Below are positions 1 to 22,327 of a DNA stretch of 64,000 nucleotides, in pieces; the stretch's first letter is position 1; every line of letters starts with the position of its first letter. The DNA is taken from assembly GCA_018292915.2 (NCBI GenBank), contig JACVVK020000214.1:717501-781500 (forward strand), read 5' to 3'. A program made the position numbers and the translations under genes. The notes beneath the pieces were generated by a model, which worked only from the letters and a program-made list of their open reading frames with translations, was not told the DNA's origin and ran no database searches. Source of the stretch: Batillaria attramentaria (Eukaryota; Mollusca; Gastropoda; Batillariidae).

Positions 1-245
1 CGGTTCAAACACTTTAATTCAGGCTTATACAAAGCTAGACATGCGCCAGAACACTGTAATTGAAATGAACACAGCAAGTAAACATTATGATGCTGATCAC
101 ATGCATGAAATTATCGACATAACGCCCAGTCTGCCGTCTGAAAGTTAAACTCGCTGTCAGACTGATAGAGGACTCTCAGTCTATTAGTTCAAAACATCAA
201 ACAAAGTCCCATAAAATGTAACCAATCACCGAGCAGTTTACATAC

Positions 246-381
246 CTACACCATCCTTTTCTCCAACAGACAAAGGCAGCTACAATAACGGCCACCACAA
301 TGACTACCACGATAACGATGATGACCACAGAAGCAGGGGAGATCTCGGTGGCTCCAGGGGTTCCACTCTGCCTTGCCTTTC
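246..381 (-). CDS. Transmembrane exon of a partial receptor gene (gene D)
   Basis: Read on the minus strand, this 136-nt segment runs from a tttatctcag acceptor to an AG|GTATGT donor. It is open in the phase-1-in, phase-2-out frame. It encodes a short Ser/Pro/Thr stalk (GTPGATEISPAS), a run of about 23 Val/Ile/Ala residues (VVIIVIVVVIVVAVIVAAF), then CWRKGWCR. That is the usual stalk, membrane span and positively charged stop-transfer of a type I receptor. Phases and layout match the transmembrane exon of gene B at 27743-27866, so I read it as a paralogue. The cytoplasmic exons would lie left of the window. The Ig exons should lie to the right and were not found, because the LTR retrotransposon at 835-6874 sits in the way. 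The membrane span is clear; the gene is incomplete. Confidence 0.68.
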
Positions 382-750
382 CTGAGATAAAAAACGAATA
401 ACACGTACAGTTTTTTTTTTTAAATTGCCAAATGGGGTGTGATTGGCTCCGTCAAATAAGCGACACGAAGGCACTTTTTTGGGAATGACTGGTACTAATT
501 TTAACGAGTATTCACGAGTATTTTCTTTGGCACAGGAGTGTCTTTTATGTCATTTGAAATCAGGCTCACTGTTCGTTTTTCCCTCGGATATTTGAAGCAA
601 ATGCTGCATTAACGTTTTATACAGTAGAATAATGTTGTGCTGTAGATACGAAAACTAAGATGTACTTACGATTGGATGTAAGACGGTTGTCCATTGCTCA
701 TGTTGCAAACACTCTATGCAGAAAATAAGACAAATGAGATGAAAAAGGAC

Positions 751-751
<1 letters not shown>
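382..751. other. AT-rich spacer, presumed gene D intron
   Basis: Apart from the possible micro-exon at 670-696 I see no coding signal or repeat here. The sequence is AT-rich with homopolymer T runs, as expected of an intron. Confidence 0.4.
670..696 (-). CDS. Possible 27-nt linker exon of gene D
   Basis: A strong donor (C|GTAAGT on the minus strand) follows an open stretch encoding MDNRLTSN. A weak gag acceptor after a pyrimidine-rich tract gives phase 1 in and phase 1 out, which joins in frame to the exon at 246-381. Gene B has a comparable short linker exon at 28723-28770. The acceptor is poor and the exon is tiny, so it could be chance. Confidence 0.28.

Positions 752-834
<83 letters not shown>
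752..834 (+). repeat. (AC)n microsatellite split by the LTR element
   Basis: About 40 uninterrupted AC units end exactly where the 5' LTR starts. The (CA)n resumes at 6875, directly after the 3' LTR, so the retrotransposon landed inside one microsatellite. The target duplication (a few bases of CACA) cannot be told from the repeat. Confidence 0.9.
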
Positions 835-838
<4 letters not shown>

Positions 839-2140
839 GCGAAGATACTTCGCTATGTTTGTGTTCAGTACAACAGCCATTCTTAGTACAGGCGCACTTT
901 TAAATTGGGTCCAGCTAGCCACAGTGAAGGGTCAGTTTTCACGTGCGCTGGCCACGTGATCGCGTGATGAGCGCGTGCTTTCTTGTATAAGCACTAAAGA
1001 TAGAGCCTTATAATAGCGAGAGTTTCCCGCGTTTTCCTCAGTCGCCTTCTGAGAGTCCCAGAGACTGTGTGTCGTCCCTCCAGCCCGGCCTCGAATCTTC
1101 CTCATTTCTCATGTTCAGGCGTAGCCTCTCAGCCTCTGGAGTCAGTATATTGTGACCAGTATTGGACCTGTTACTGGATGCCTCTTTTATTAGGAACTAT
1201 GTGCACGGAGGAGAAACTGTGATTCTGTATTGGATTATTTGTGAACCGTGTTTGGAACCACTGAATTCGGACTTGGAATTAGTCTTCAGATAAACGGTGA
1301 CTGTGTCTCATTTTATTCCCTTTTGAACTAGAGAACAGGTGATGTAAAGTAGGAAGATACCTGTAATAGTTCGAAGTACTCTAAGAGATCTGATAGTTAA
1401 TAGTACTAATCAGAACAGTTACGTCAATTCATTAACGGTTATGTAAATTTGTACTCCTGGTTTAGATTGAGAGATAGAACGTTGTTCATTAGTGAGAGAT
1501 ACTCTAGTGTCAGGCTCCTTTGTTTCATGCCCAGTCAGAGAGGGAGGTTTCCCAGCTTCTTGTGTAACACGCAGCACACACGCGGCCGAGTGTGTATTGT
1601 CTGTTTATTCAGTACCGACGGTCACTACACAGAGTAAGGAATTCCATTCACAGAGTGACCGCGCTCTCGGTTTACATCATTCACGGAATTGTCCACTCCC
1701 CGCTACCTTCAGCTGTACTGTCCCGTCCCACATTTTGCAGCTTAGTCTCTTCCCGCATTCTTTTGTTATACTGATTTGTAGAGTAGTTTTTAGTAGTCTC
1801 TAGTTTGTTGCCCGACAAGTATTAATCATCACGCTCATATATTTTGAGCCGAATCTGTGTTGCCTTATTACATCTAACGATTCATATGATCCGCATGTAA
1901 TTTTTATTGGAATAAGTGAACACTCTGATTTTTATTCTCTTGTCAGTTGTTTCTTTCGAGAGGTAGTGTAAGTTTGACGAGTGACTGTGTGCGTAGATGT
2001 GTGTGGCACGTAGGCCCGACAGTATGATGCAATACTCTTTCGCACTTCAGTCATCCTAAACACACATGTCAGAGTAGCTCACTAAATTAAATCTGTAGCG
2101 TTCCCGACAACCACGACGACCCCACACCCGGGGCGCTACA
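835..2140 (+). repeat. 5' LTR (1306 bp)
   Basis: The LTR starts with TGTAGCG and ends GGGGCGCTACA. Just inside the start is a perfect hairpin, AGCGAAG-ATA-CTTCGCT. A TATA-like TTATAATAG near 1009 could be the U3 promoter. The small ORFs inside recur in the 3' LTR and are not genes. Confidence 0.9.
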
Positions 2141-2142
2141 GT

Positions 2143-2165
2143 TGGCGTCGCCGACAGGATTAGAA
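2143..2165 (+). other. Primer-binding site of the LTR element
   Basis: The sequence begins TGGCGTCGCCGACAGGAT and continues TAGAA, two bases after the LTR. TGG is the complement of the tRNA CCA end. The GACAGGATTaGAATC part resembles the complement of a tRNA T-arm, so the match seems to reach into the T-arm. The tRNA looks serine-like, but I cannot settle its identity by eye. Confidence 0.65.
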
Positions 2166-5100
2166 TCGTTTCTCGGGCGGTTCTCTTTGTGATGGTTTAT
2201 TTTGTAGGGCGACAGGTTCTTGCTGAGAGTTATGTGAAGCGCAGATAGGTAAAAAGTTATTTCTGTGAGATACTTGTGTAAATATTTTGTAGAGTACAGT
2301 CATGTTTTAAGATGTTTTTGTGAGGCTTATATTTGAGGGCTGGAGAGGGCACGCGACTCGACACACGGGAAAGTCTCTGGGAGCCAGCCGACGCACCATC
2401 CCGGCTGAGCAGAGCAGCAGACGATCTTGCTGCACGGCAAGCTGTACAGCACGACATCCCGACGAGAGAGGCTGGAACACAGTGTTGTTGAAAGCAGACT
2501 GCAGCCGTGCGCAGAAGGGTCCAGCGTAGACTGACCCTATGCACACAGGGCAGCTGCGAACATCCCGTCAGCCGTGATCATCCGTGAAAAGGTTCACCTG
2601 CCGACACCTGGCAGTCGTGAGAGATTCATCGGACCAGTGACACCAGCAACGAATGACGTTGCTGAGACAGCTTTGCCGAGATTCAAGACCAAGCAGGAGG
2701 TCGGTCGGACATGTCAGCACTATAAACTAGTCTATAGATGGCTGACTACAGGAAGGCGAGGGTGGAACACCACGTTTCCCGCCTTACCGACCCAGCAGAG
2801 ACAACAGCGACTGTGAGGGACAGGGTTGCGACACTGTTCTCCTCACCAGTCACAGGAGAGACGGGTTTACCTCTCCTTATCTGGACAGCGACGGACACGA
2901 TCACGTCGTTGTGACTGTTGCGACAGTAGCACGACAGAAACAGCGGTGGACGACAGCCTGTGAGGATCAACACGTCCAAGAACAGGAGCAGGGAGCAGTT
3001 GTGAAGGAGCGCGTCAGTATTTTGCTTGACATGCAGTTACAGATTCCAGTGACACCTGGGGGAAACAGAGAGGGTGTAGACTGTCTTTGGTATTTGCCTC
3101 TGTCAGTCACCCGACGTTTCGCCGGCCGGCAACGGAATGGTGGACCATCGTGGGAGGGTTCCCCGGCACCATTCACGTCACAATGAGGGTTGTAGCCACG
3201 CGTGGTAACGAACCCGTTGCGCGTGACAACCATTCCCAGTGTCACTCGGCAGGAAGTTTGACGACTCTCCTGCGGTAAGTATACTCCTTTCGGCATCGTC
3301 AGTTACATGACGGATTGCCACGTGGAGTGGAGGGAATCTGCGCGACGGCTCGAACATCTGAGACTCCCAGACGGCGAAAGACAGCTGGAACAGAGCACCA
3401 GCGGCACGATACTCATCACTATGTGCACAGTGTGAGTGAATATCACGGCAATGAAAGATTTGCCTACGACAGCGACGTTGGAGGACTGATCATCCTCAAC
3501 GTGCGCTGGAGCCGTCAGCACGAAGCCCGGTATTATCAGCACCGGCGTCAACATCATCAGACAGCACCGCACCCGACAGGCAACGGAGGCGACGGCCTCA
3601 CACGGAATTTGCTGCACCATGCAGAGACAGTTTTCAACACTGTCACCACAAGCGCCAGCGTCGCTGAGACTACGACTGAGTACTCTCATAAGCGAGCTGA
3701 GCGACGGATATTCCTGCTACGGATTCTGAGCCTGAGAGAACAACACAGGTTACGTCATGACACCCTATTGGCCACAGGGTTTGACGTTATGCAGAGAGAA
3801 CGGCGAGACAGCCTAGTATTCTGCAATAAGACCTCAGGCAGGTAGCAGAGAGACGGATCACCGGATTACGACATCAGATTCTTCACAAGACAGGACAGGC
3901 GCACGGACAGGCGACAGGACGTAAGATCCGCAGTGTGCGATCTTAGCGGTAGACGCATTACGTGTGACTATGTCCATGGCGTACATGCACCCCTGTCTGC
4001 CTCATGTGGAAAATGTCACCTGAAACAGGTTGACAGTTCCTGACAGAGCGCCCATCGTCAGAGGAAGGACGGCGATGAGCTGCGGCTCATCCGTCGTCAT
4101 CTGACTAACGACACGACCCGTACACTAGCGTGAGTACAGACGCATCAGGTCTAGAAGGGACGCCTTCTTTGACAAGAGATGCTGGTCGGAATTTCGCTAA
4201 ACTCGCTAAGTGTGACACCCAGAGGAACAGCAACACCGAGAAAGACCATCAGGATCGGCCGATCGATCACAGATCGAATGCTGTGACCCAATAGGGACAG
4301 CAGGGCCGAATGCAAGCGACGTCAGCGAATATCTTCCAGTCATCTTTGTCCTCCAGCATTACCCCATGTATCATTCAGTACACGCCCGTCTGAATGACGG
4401 CAGATGTGAGCACGCAGCAACAACAGTGGCTATGAGTAGCAAGTTGTAGGCGTGGCAAGCTCAGTACTGAGGTGAAACATAGAGCGGTAACAGCATCGAA
4501 CTGGAGTTGACAGGACAGATGAAAGAGTGTGCGATTGCGATTGCCACTAACATCTGTACGATGCGATTCGCATTTCCGACTGCATCAGACGTCAGAACGG
4601 CACGGAGCGGATTGACAGCTCAACTGAGACATTGCGTCACGAGAATCACAACACCAACAGAGAGCCGACTTCATAAAGACAGCAACTAAAGACAGCCTAT
4701 CTCCCGTGTAAGACCAGCATGGCCACGGAGGTGCTGTATGAAGTTTATTCTGCTCGCACATAGCGGTTGAGTCTCGCCGCCGAAACAGGTTTTCGGAAGT
4801 GCGAAGCGAGCACCGGTTTGCAACGGACTGAGGTTATTGCATAACCCAACAAGCAGCGACTACGACCACCGACACCGGACATCACCAACGGACACCATCA
4901 TCCAGCGTAATCTGCATGGGGTGTTACGCCAGCCGATACCGGAGACTAGGCGTTAGAGTTTAACGCAATGGTCCGGTCCACATGGAAAACTCTGAAATTG
5001 ACGTGTGAGGCTGCGGCCCACTCGGATTTTTCAGCGAACGCAGAGAAAGCAGCTGAAGAAAGGATGATGTAAATTTCTAGGGAGACAGCAGTCCTGCAGT

Positions 5101-5551
5101 CTCCGAACTTTCTCATCCCGCATCATCATCACTCAAAGTTGCTGGATCTTCCTTGCTATGGAATACCGATAGCAGCAGCTGATGCTGTTTGCAAGACAGC
5201 CCTGGACAACGATGGATTGGATGGAAGCGGTAAAGTCGGTAGGCCCCGTAGGCGACCGCAAATCCTTACACGACTTGAAGTTGGATGGTGCCGAGAAACA
5301 GACGTTGGTTGCTAGCTTCAGAAGTGACCAAGAATCACCGACACTGTCTACAACCGGGGGGCAAGGGTTACCAGCGCCCGGCACCGATGGATATTCTACG
5401 GATTACCTGTATCATGGACAGACATTAAACGTTTTCCGGACTTGACATTGCATGCCGTTTATTTTAAAGACTTTTGTTGTTATCAGTTATGTAGTAGTAG
5501 GACGTATGTATGATTTTTATTATAGTTTCTTGTAAATTCGGGACGAATTTA
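2166..5551 (+). other. Internal region of the LTR element, no gag/pol
   Basis: This interior is moderately GC-rich, with many GACAG/ACAGC words and short unlinked ORFs on both strands (for example 2911-3186, 3315-3845 and 3303-3689 minus). None shows a CCHC knuckle, a reverse transcriptase YxDD box, a DTG protease site or an integrase signature. A stop-free stretch at 3315-3845 (176 codons) is Arg/His-rich and overlaps a 128-codon ORF on the other strand, so neither is convincing. I regard the region as non-coding or long degenerated. Confidence 0.6.
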
Positions 5552-5568
5552 TAGGAAGGCGAGGGTAG
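5552..5568 (+). other. Polypurine tract
   Basis: AGGAAGGCGAGGGTAG lies immediately before the TG of the 3' LTR. It is mostly purine and in the position where plus-strand DNA synthesis starts in LTR retrotransposons. A similar GGAAGGCGAGGGTGG occurs inside the element near 2751. Confidence 0.6.
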
Positions 5569-6869
5569 TGTAGCGAAGATACTTCGCTATGTTTGTGTTC
5601 AGTACAACAGCCATTCTGAGTACAGGCGCACTTTTAAATTGGGTCCAGCTAGCCACAGTGAAGGGTCAGTTTTCACGTGCGCTGGCCACGTGATCGCGTG
5701 ATGAGCGCGTGCTTTCTTGCATAAGCACTAAAGACAGAGCCTTATAATAGCGAGAGTTTCCCGCGTTTTCCTCAGTCGCTTTCTGAGAGTCCCAGAGACT
5801 GTGTGTCGTCCCTCCAGCCCGGCCTCGAATCTTCCTCATTTCTCATGTTCAGGCGTAGTCTCTCAGCCTCTGGAGTCAGTATATTGTGACCAGTGTTGGA
5901 CCTGTTACTGGATGCCTCTTCTATTAGGAACTATGTGCACGGAGGAGAAACTGTGATTCTGTATTGGATTATTTGTGAACTGTGTTTGGAACCACTGAAT
6001 TCGGACTTGGAATTAGTCTTCAGATAAACGGTGACTGTGTCTCATTTTATTCCCTTTTGAACTAGAGAACAGGTGATGTAAAGTAGGAAGATACCTGTAA
6101 TAGTTCGAAGTACTCTAAGAGATCTGATAGTTAATAGTACTAATCAGAACAGTTACGTCAATTCATTAACGGTTATGTAAATTTGTACTCCTGGTTTAGA
6201 TTGAGAGATAGAACGTTGTTCATTAGTGAGAGATACTCTAGTGTCAGGCTCCTTTGTTTCATGCCCAGTCAGAGAGGGAGGTTTCCCAGCTTCTTGTGTA
6301 ACACGCAGCACACACGCGGCCGAGTGTGTATTGTCTGTTTATTCAGTACCGACGGTCACTACACAGAGTAAGGAATTCCATTCACAGAGTGACCGCGCTC
6401 TCGGTTTACATCATTCACGGAATTGTCCACTCCCCGCTGCCTTCAGCTGTACTGTCCCGTCCCACATTTTGCAGCTTAGTCTCTTCCCGCATTCTTTTGT
6501 TATACTGATTTGTAGAGTAGTTTTTAGTAGTCTCTAGTTTGTTGCCCGACAAGTATTAATCATCACGCTCATATATTTTGAGCCGAATCTGTGTTGCCTT
6601 ATTACATCTAACGATTCATATGATCCGCATGTAACTTTTATTGGAATAAGTGAACACTCTGATTTTTATTCTCTTGTCAGTTGTTTCTTTCGAGAGGTAG
6701 TGTAAGTTTGACGAGTGACTGTGTGCGTAGATGTGTGTGGCACGTAGGCCCGACAGTATGATGCAATACTCTTTCGCACTTCAGTCATCATAAACACACA
6801 TGTCAGAGTAGCTCACTAAATTAAATCTGTAGCGTTCCCGACAACCACGACGACCCCACACCCGGGGCG

Positions 6870-6874
<5 letters not shown>
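5569..6874 (+). repeat. 3' LTR (1306 bp)
   Basis: This copy has the same length and borders as the 5' LTR. The differences I counted are all single substitutions, mostly transitions, with no indel. (CA)n continues directly after the terminal CA. Confidence 0.9.
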
Positions 6875-6938
<64 letters not shown>

Positions 6939-6962
6939 AGAGAGAGAGAGAGAGAGAGAGAG
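6875..6962 (+). repeat. (CA)n(GA)n microsatellite
   Basis: About 30 CA units pass directly into about 13 GA units. This is the right-hand part of the microsatellite into which the LTR element inserted. Confidence 0.9.
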
Positions 6963-7243
6963 GTGCTCCAATGTCAGTGCAGTCAAGAGGGTACATGTAC
7001 TTAAGTAATTACCTATTAGCTAAACACTGACGATTTATTCTGAGTCCAGTTCGCATAACATGCTGTTCTGTCGATGCAATGGCAACTATTTTATTACTTC
7101 TCTCCTTTGCAACGTCATACTGTCTTGCTTTAAACCAGGACATGTTTAAAAATATTGTGAAAGGTAGACATTGCTGGCCCACATTATAGTGTAACTTTCT
7201 ATTTGTTCGTTTGTCTCCCCCCCTCCCTTTGTGTGTATGCGTG

Positions 7244-7313
<70 letters not shown>

Positions 7314-7804
7314 TTTGACGGATTCCTTTATGCATACAGAGGTTGACAGTGTGTGTGTGTGTTTGTGTGTGTGATTACAGACGAGCGCAACGGAATCTGT
7401 ACGGTGAGTTCTGAGGGAAAACAAGTGACTCATTAAGACTGTAGTACTAATGCCACCTGATATTATTCACGATTTATTTAGTATGATTATTAACATCATC
7501 TATCAGCTTATGACCCAGCTCACAAAACATTGCTGTCCTAGATTCTACTGATCGGGTTCAAGTTGTCATTCAGGGAAGCGCATACTTTCCTTTGAGTAAT
7601 CTAGTTTCAGTATGACCATGCAGTAGGCAGTGCGAGTTTTGACGTACGTGGTACACAAAATAGGGTCATTGTAAACACGGAAACTGCATACACATCGACA
7701 ATGAAAACGACTTGATACAGGAACGTGTTAATACCACAAACATAAACATCTGGGAGATTCCGTCGCGCTCATACTGAATACGGAATCACACATGCACGCA
7801 CGCG

Positions 7805-7881
<77 letters not shown>

Positions 7882-8737
7882 TGTGGTAACTCTGGATGAC
7901 GTGTATGTTATGTACACGTAGAAGTGCACCGCGTACTGAGCAGACAGCATTATTTGGTTGTAGACTGGGTATAGTACAGGTATGGAAACGTCATGCCACA
8001 GAAAGTCATGCATGTACTATTTGAAGCCGCTAAGTCACGAAAATTGTCGCAATGGCCATAATAAACATCTATTACTTCATTCGGCGACCACTTTCGTGAC
8101 TTTTGCGGCTTCAAATACTAGAAATATGACTGTCTTTGGCATGACCTGTGCTATACGCAGATCGACAAGTCACTATCTTTTTTTTTAAACTAATCAGCGC
8201 TGTCTAGTTCGAGAATGCATGGTTTACTGTGTCCCAAGTGCTACACTGTGTCCGGCGTGACTGGTTCTGATGCACCTATTAAGCATATTCTATGGTGAAA
8301 AGTTTTCCGCAGCGCGTAGTTGTACGCCTGATAAACGTATCAAGACATTTGAAAACTAAAGTCTTACCGTGCACAGCAGAACTGTCCGATCTTTAAAGTC
8401 GGAGTTATGTTGTCATCGTTGTAAAGGCTCCATTGAAATACTCTGTACGAGGGCCTATCCGGCCGCAAAGACTTGTACGGTGAATGCAAACACGGAGAGA
8501 AGGGAAGACAACAAAAGCAGAGTGTGAAATGGGGGAAGGGGACGGGGGAAAGGCAAGGTAGCAAAGCGTTAAATGCTGCAGGTATAGTCACGCTCTGCTG
8601 CCTATTTGGGCCGTCTACCGCCCTGGAAAAACAGGGAGAGAGAGAGAGAGAGAGGGAGGAAGGGAGGGTGTTCTTTCTTTAACAATGGTAGAAATTTAAA
8701 CACAGGTAATTATAACTGAAACAGATAATTATTAACT
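6963..8737. other. Intergenic spacer with microsatellites
   Basis: Long (TG)n at 7245-7310 and (CG)n(CA)n at 7797-7880 sit in otherwise unremarkable sequence. The 35 bases after the first, reading TTGACGGATT...ACAGAGGTTGAC, recur after the (TG)n at 10590-10625, so this microsatellite is part of a dispersed repeat. A short open stretch with a good minus-strand donor near 8369 does not resolve into an exon. I see no gene. Confidence 0.5.
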
Positions 8738-8755
8738 CACACACACACACACACA

Positions 8756-8820
<65 letters not shown>
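8738..8820 (+). repeat. (CA)n microsatellite
   Basis: About 40 CA units with one AGAC interruption near 8755. Confidence 0.9.
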
Positions 8821-8823
<3 letters not shown>

Positions 8824-8960
8824 GACTACTGAGCTGCATGTAAGTACACAGCAATAAGGGAAAGAATGTGTGCACACAAGATGAATTAGTAAATCAGACT
8901 GTAATACGACTAATAAAAATGTGTGCCAAAGTCAAGGAAATTCTTGTAACAAAGGTAGTA

Positions 8961-9138
8961 CAGTCGAACCTGCCAAGGCGGTCACCTGTATAAGCTATGC
9001 CACTGTCTAACCTGGTCACTCTAGAGGATCCCCTGACATGCTAGTCGTTGACATGCCACCCTGGATAACCCGGTCACCTGTCTAAGGCTGTCAGTTTGGC
9101 CCAGTCCCTCGGGTGACCGCCTTACACAGGTTTGACTG
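8961..9138. mobile_element. Short TIR element (MITE), 178 bp
   Basis: CAGTCGAACCTG at the left and CAGGTTTGACTG at the right form terminal inverted repeats with one mismatch over 12 bases. The inner parts GGCGGTCACC and GGTGACCGCC extend the symmetry. TA flanks both ends (8959-8960 and 9139-9140), the target duplication expected of Tc1/mariner and pogo-type elements. There is no coding capacity. Confidence 0.75.
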
Positions 9139-9987
9139 TATCATAAAATTTATAAGAAGGACACCTGATTAATGAGTTTGTAAATGCTTGTGCAGTCGGA
9201 CCCAAAGTATGTGCGTGTGCATTGATGGAACTGTTTCAGCTTAGGAAGAAAGAGAATTCCAAAGATTAGCACTGGAATAAGAGGGGCTTATCTTGAAGAA
9301 GTCTAGACGTGGGGGGGGGGGGGGGGGGGGGCTGCACATGTGCAGTATAAAAGTTTCCGCGTGAGGACACCAGTAACTGTTTATGTCGGGACAACAGAAG
9401 ATGTTTTTTAAAATGGTTTTACAAGCACTGATTTTACCCCCAGGCGAGCTAGGCTGACCATCGACGATGGCACCCAACAGACGATGTTCACGAACCTGTT
9501 TATTAGGTGTAAATTCAAGGGATAGATCTAAAGATGGTGGGTGTAGCTGGTGTTTTTGTCTTGTGGTTTAAAGCACGTATTCCTTAATAGACGAACTGGG
9601 TATCATTTAGTTTGTGTTACACCTCTCAGAGACCGCGTGCAGTCTTTATTGAAACAAAACCTTGGTGGAGTTAATATCAGAGGATGAAACATCCAGGGTC
9701 GTGTCGTCAGCAGCCAGGGTCGTGTCTTCAGCAGCCAGACTGCATCTGACCTAGTGATTAATAATGTAAAGTGTCAAACATACATACTTGTTGTTTTGTG
9801 CTGCTGGCATCAGTGTTACACTATCACCCTATTTCTCAGTGATGTAGGGTCAAACACAAGGAAGACATTACTTATCAATACCAAATTTGTAGCCGAGTAG
9901 TTTTCGATTTCAAAATGATTCACGAGGAAATTTCTATTTTCATCATTTCTGGTAATCTAACATTCATACGAAACTATTAAAAACAAA
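9139..9987. other. Upstream region of gene A
   Basis: This stretch includes a poly-G tract at about 9311-9330. GTCGTGTC(G/T)TCAGCAGCCAG appears twice near 9700-9737, a local duplication. I see no TATA box or initiator good enough to name as the gene A promoter, although the promoter should lie here. Confidence 0.4.
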
Positions 9988-20308
<10,321 letters not shown>

Positions 20309-20376
20309 ACTGACCCTGGCATATACTTCGCTGTAATATAAGAACTCAAGGCGTGAGATACAATAACATCGCTTAA

Positions 20377-20527
20377 GGGTGTTTGGCAGCTTAACGTCTT
20401 TACCACCACGTATGGGCATGATATCAAAGTCGGGACAACGAGGAAGAGGCCAGCACAAATATTTGGCCCCAGCACGACACGAGTATTGAAAGTCCAACGC
20501 CCTACCATTCGGCTGTCCCGGCTCCCA
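20377..20527 (-). mobile_element. tRNA-derived SINE (family 1) in the gene A 3' UTR
   Basis: On the minus strand it starts GGGAGCCGGGACAGCCGAAT and has the family body through GACTTTGATATCATGCCCAT. The B box is damaged, with part of the tRNA domain missing. Confidence 0.75.
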
Positions 20528-20900
20528 ACATCGCCTAGGACAAGCTACTGTTTGGCTCCAGTCCAAAACTTCCTTGGTGATGAAAATGCGGACATTTTCT
20601 TGGCCGTGGTGCTCAGATACTTCAAGCGTTTTGTTTTAATTGTCGATATTTAAATGTTTTCTTTTCATAGATGATAGAAATGTGATAATTATGAGGATAA
20701 CTGTGACTGCCACGTGATGTATGTAAATAATATTGTCAAATGTTGGGGTGATAAAGGGCAGTTTGTTGTTGTTGTTTTTTTTGTTTGTTTGTTTGTTTGT
20801 TTTTTTTTTTTTTGGGGGGGGGGGGTGTCATACAATACTCCCCTTTAAGCATTTTTTTTTAAAAAATATTCTTTTTATTCGCAGTTTGTTTCTTCAGAAG

Positions 20901-20906
20901 AATAAA
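20901..20906 (+). promoter_or_regulatory. Candidate poly(A) signal for gene A
   Basis: AATAAA on the coding strand, about 590 bases after the gene A stop codon. It is the hexamer alone; I see no other evidence for cleavage here. Confidence 0.3.
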
Positions 20907-21844
20907 ACGTCAGTCAGAAGAAACGTGACTGGAAGATAATGATAGAGCTGCGGAAGTTTTATTTCGAATTCAAATGTCATGTGCATATTTAGCAGTGTCT
21001 CTGTGTTTAAAGTACATATGTATATTTTACAAGTCATTGTTGTTATACATTACTGTACCTGTATGACGTACCTTTGTTTTCAATGTTTTCGTTTTGCATG
21101 TCATAACTGCGTCTGAAACGTGTACGAATCAGTGTCGAGTATTCGCTGTTCCTTCACAGAAGACGGCATATCACAGAATACTTGTCATACTAGTCAAATA
21201 TAAATTTATATCAACTGCGAGTGATAAATTCCATATATCATATGGGATGACAAATTCGACCAAATTGATCCTAAAAGTGCAACTACACGTTGGCAAGGTT
21301 GTTCATGTTCATAATTATGTGTAAAGGTCAAATCATTTACATGAAACTAAATGCATGTGTGCCGCGTTTTCGAAACTTTCATTGGATGTGCCACAATATG
21401 AACGTTTTGCTTTGCAGGAAATATGAGTCATGGTAAATACTCTACATAAGTTAATATGAAATACTCTAATAGTGCTTAAGCTCAGTTTGAACAAATATTG
21501 ATATCACCAAAATAAGGAAGGTAAATCAGATGCCTAATATTGCAAGAAGAAGCATACTGATACAGAATTTTCTGACTTCTTATATCGTACGGGTACATTT
21601 TCTTTCGTTAAAATCAAAGTAGTGTGATGAAAATGCCCGGTGCCTTCTTCAATGGTTGTACCTTCAGGGTTAAGCTGTAGAGTGTGTTTGCAGACTAGAC
21701 TAGAGTTCTCTTGCTGGTTATTTCTGTTTTGAGAGTTCTGTCGGTGTCTGTCGCCGTCCTCATAGACAAACTGCAATGACGGAGGCATCCACATAGCCGG
21801 AATCTAACACTGCAACATCGAAGCCAGATCAAACGCAATATATA

Positions 21845-22327
21845 CAGTGGCGTCGAAACAGAGGGGGTGAGGTAGGGGAAAAAAAAGGGGGGGGGGGGGC
21901 TGAGGGCCTCTTAACCCCCCTAGAAATCTGCCCAGCTGAGGTGGGCACTAGCATGTTTGGGCCCCCCTTCGTCTCTCCAACTTCAGCCAGCATGAGAGAG
22001 AGAGAGAGAGAGAGATGTGCGTGAATCGCATGTCATAAATAGAGTGTGGGGTGCGGCAAGGGGGGGGGGGGGGTAAGGGCTGTGGAACCCCCGTCCCAGT
22101 GCTCCAGTTTTCAGGGAGAGAATGTTATCAGGGCACCTAAATTTTGCTTATAGAAATCCACCCATAAATACGCCCAGAAAGCGCCAGATTGCACAGATTT
22201 GCAGCTAATAAAAAAAAAAAATTCCGGGGGACCCCCCCCCCCCCCCCAGATAGCTCGGCGCTCCGCGCCGTCGATTGCCAGTGTGTATCCCCCCCCCCCC
22301 AGCCCTGAACATCTTCGGACGCCACCG
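21845..22327. mobile_element. TIR element, about 480 bp
   Basis: The left end CAGTGGCGTCGAA and the inverted right end CGGTGGCGTCCGAA are near matches. ATATA flanks both sides (21840-21844 and 22328-22332). The interior is rich in poly-G and poly-C tracts (about 21886, 22061, 22232 and 22290) with a (GA)n at 21992-22014. No protein is encoded. The superfamily is not clear from the ends. Confidence 0.55.

Larger units (their letters stand above)
835..6874 (+). mobile_element. Non-autonomous LTR retrotransposon, 6.0 kb
   Basis: Two direct repeats of exactly 1306 bp (835-2140 and 5569-6874) begin TGTAGCG and end CGCTACA, so each has the expected TG...CA borders. They differ at roughly 11 positions by eye, about 99% identity, which points to a recent insertion. 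A primer-binding site follows the left LTR by two bases (2143) and a purine-rich tract abuts the right LTR (5552-5568), giving a plus-strand element. The 3.4-kb interior has no recognisable gag, protease, reverse transcriptase or integrase; its longest plus-strand ORF is 176 codons at 3315-3845. The structure fits a large retrotransposon derivative (LARD) that depends on a related element for its proteins. Confidence 0.9.
20309..21844. other. Gene A 3' UTR and spacer
   Basis: A minus-strand SINE occupies 20377-20527, so it would be in the 3' UTR. An AATAAA at 20901-20906 is a candidate poly(A) signal; nothing else decides the transcript end. An 87-codon minus ORF at 21534-21794 has no splice sites, start context or family I recognise. 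Poly-T and poly-G runs lie near 20799-20826. Confidence 0.45.

Noticed and set aside
1449..1803. Plus ORFs of 60-103 codons in the LTR (repeated at 6183-6537)
   Set aside because: They lie in LTR sequence, overlap each other in three frames and have no recognisable domain.
3303..3845. Overlapping 128- and 176-codon ORFs inside the LTR element
   Set aside because: Both strands are open in GC-richer sequence; neither shows gag or pol motifs or convincing codon structure.
8369..8475. Possible Ig half-exon on minus strand (FQWSLYNDDNITPTLKIG)
   Set aside because: A good donor (CG|GTAAGA) follows, but the open frame gives the wrong phase for gene D and the correct-phase frame has a stop.
21534..21794. 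87-codon minus ORF downstream of gene A
   Set aside because: No splice sites, no signal or domain, and no paralogue in the window.
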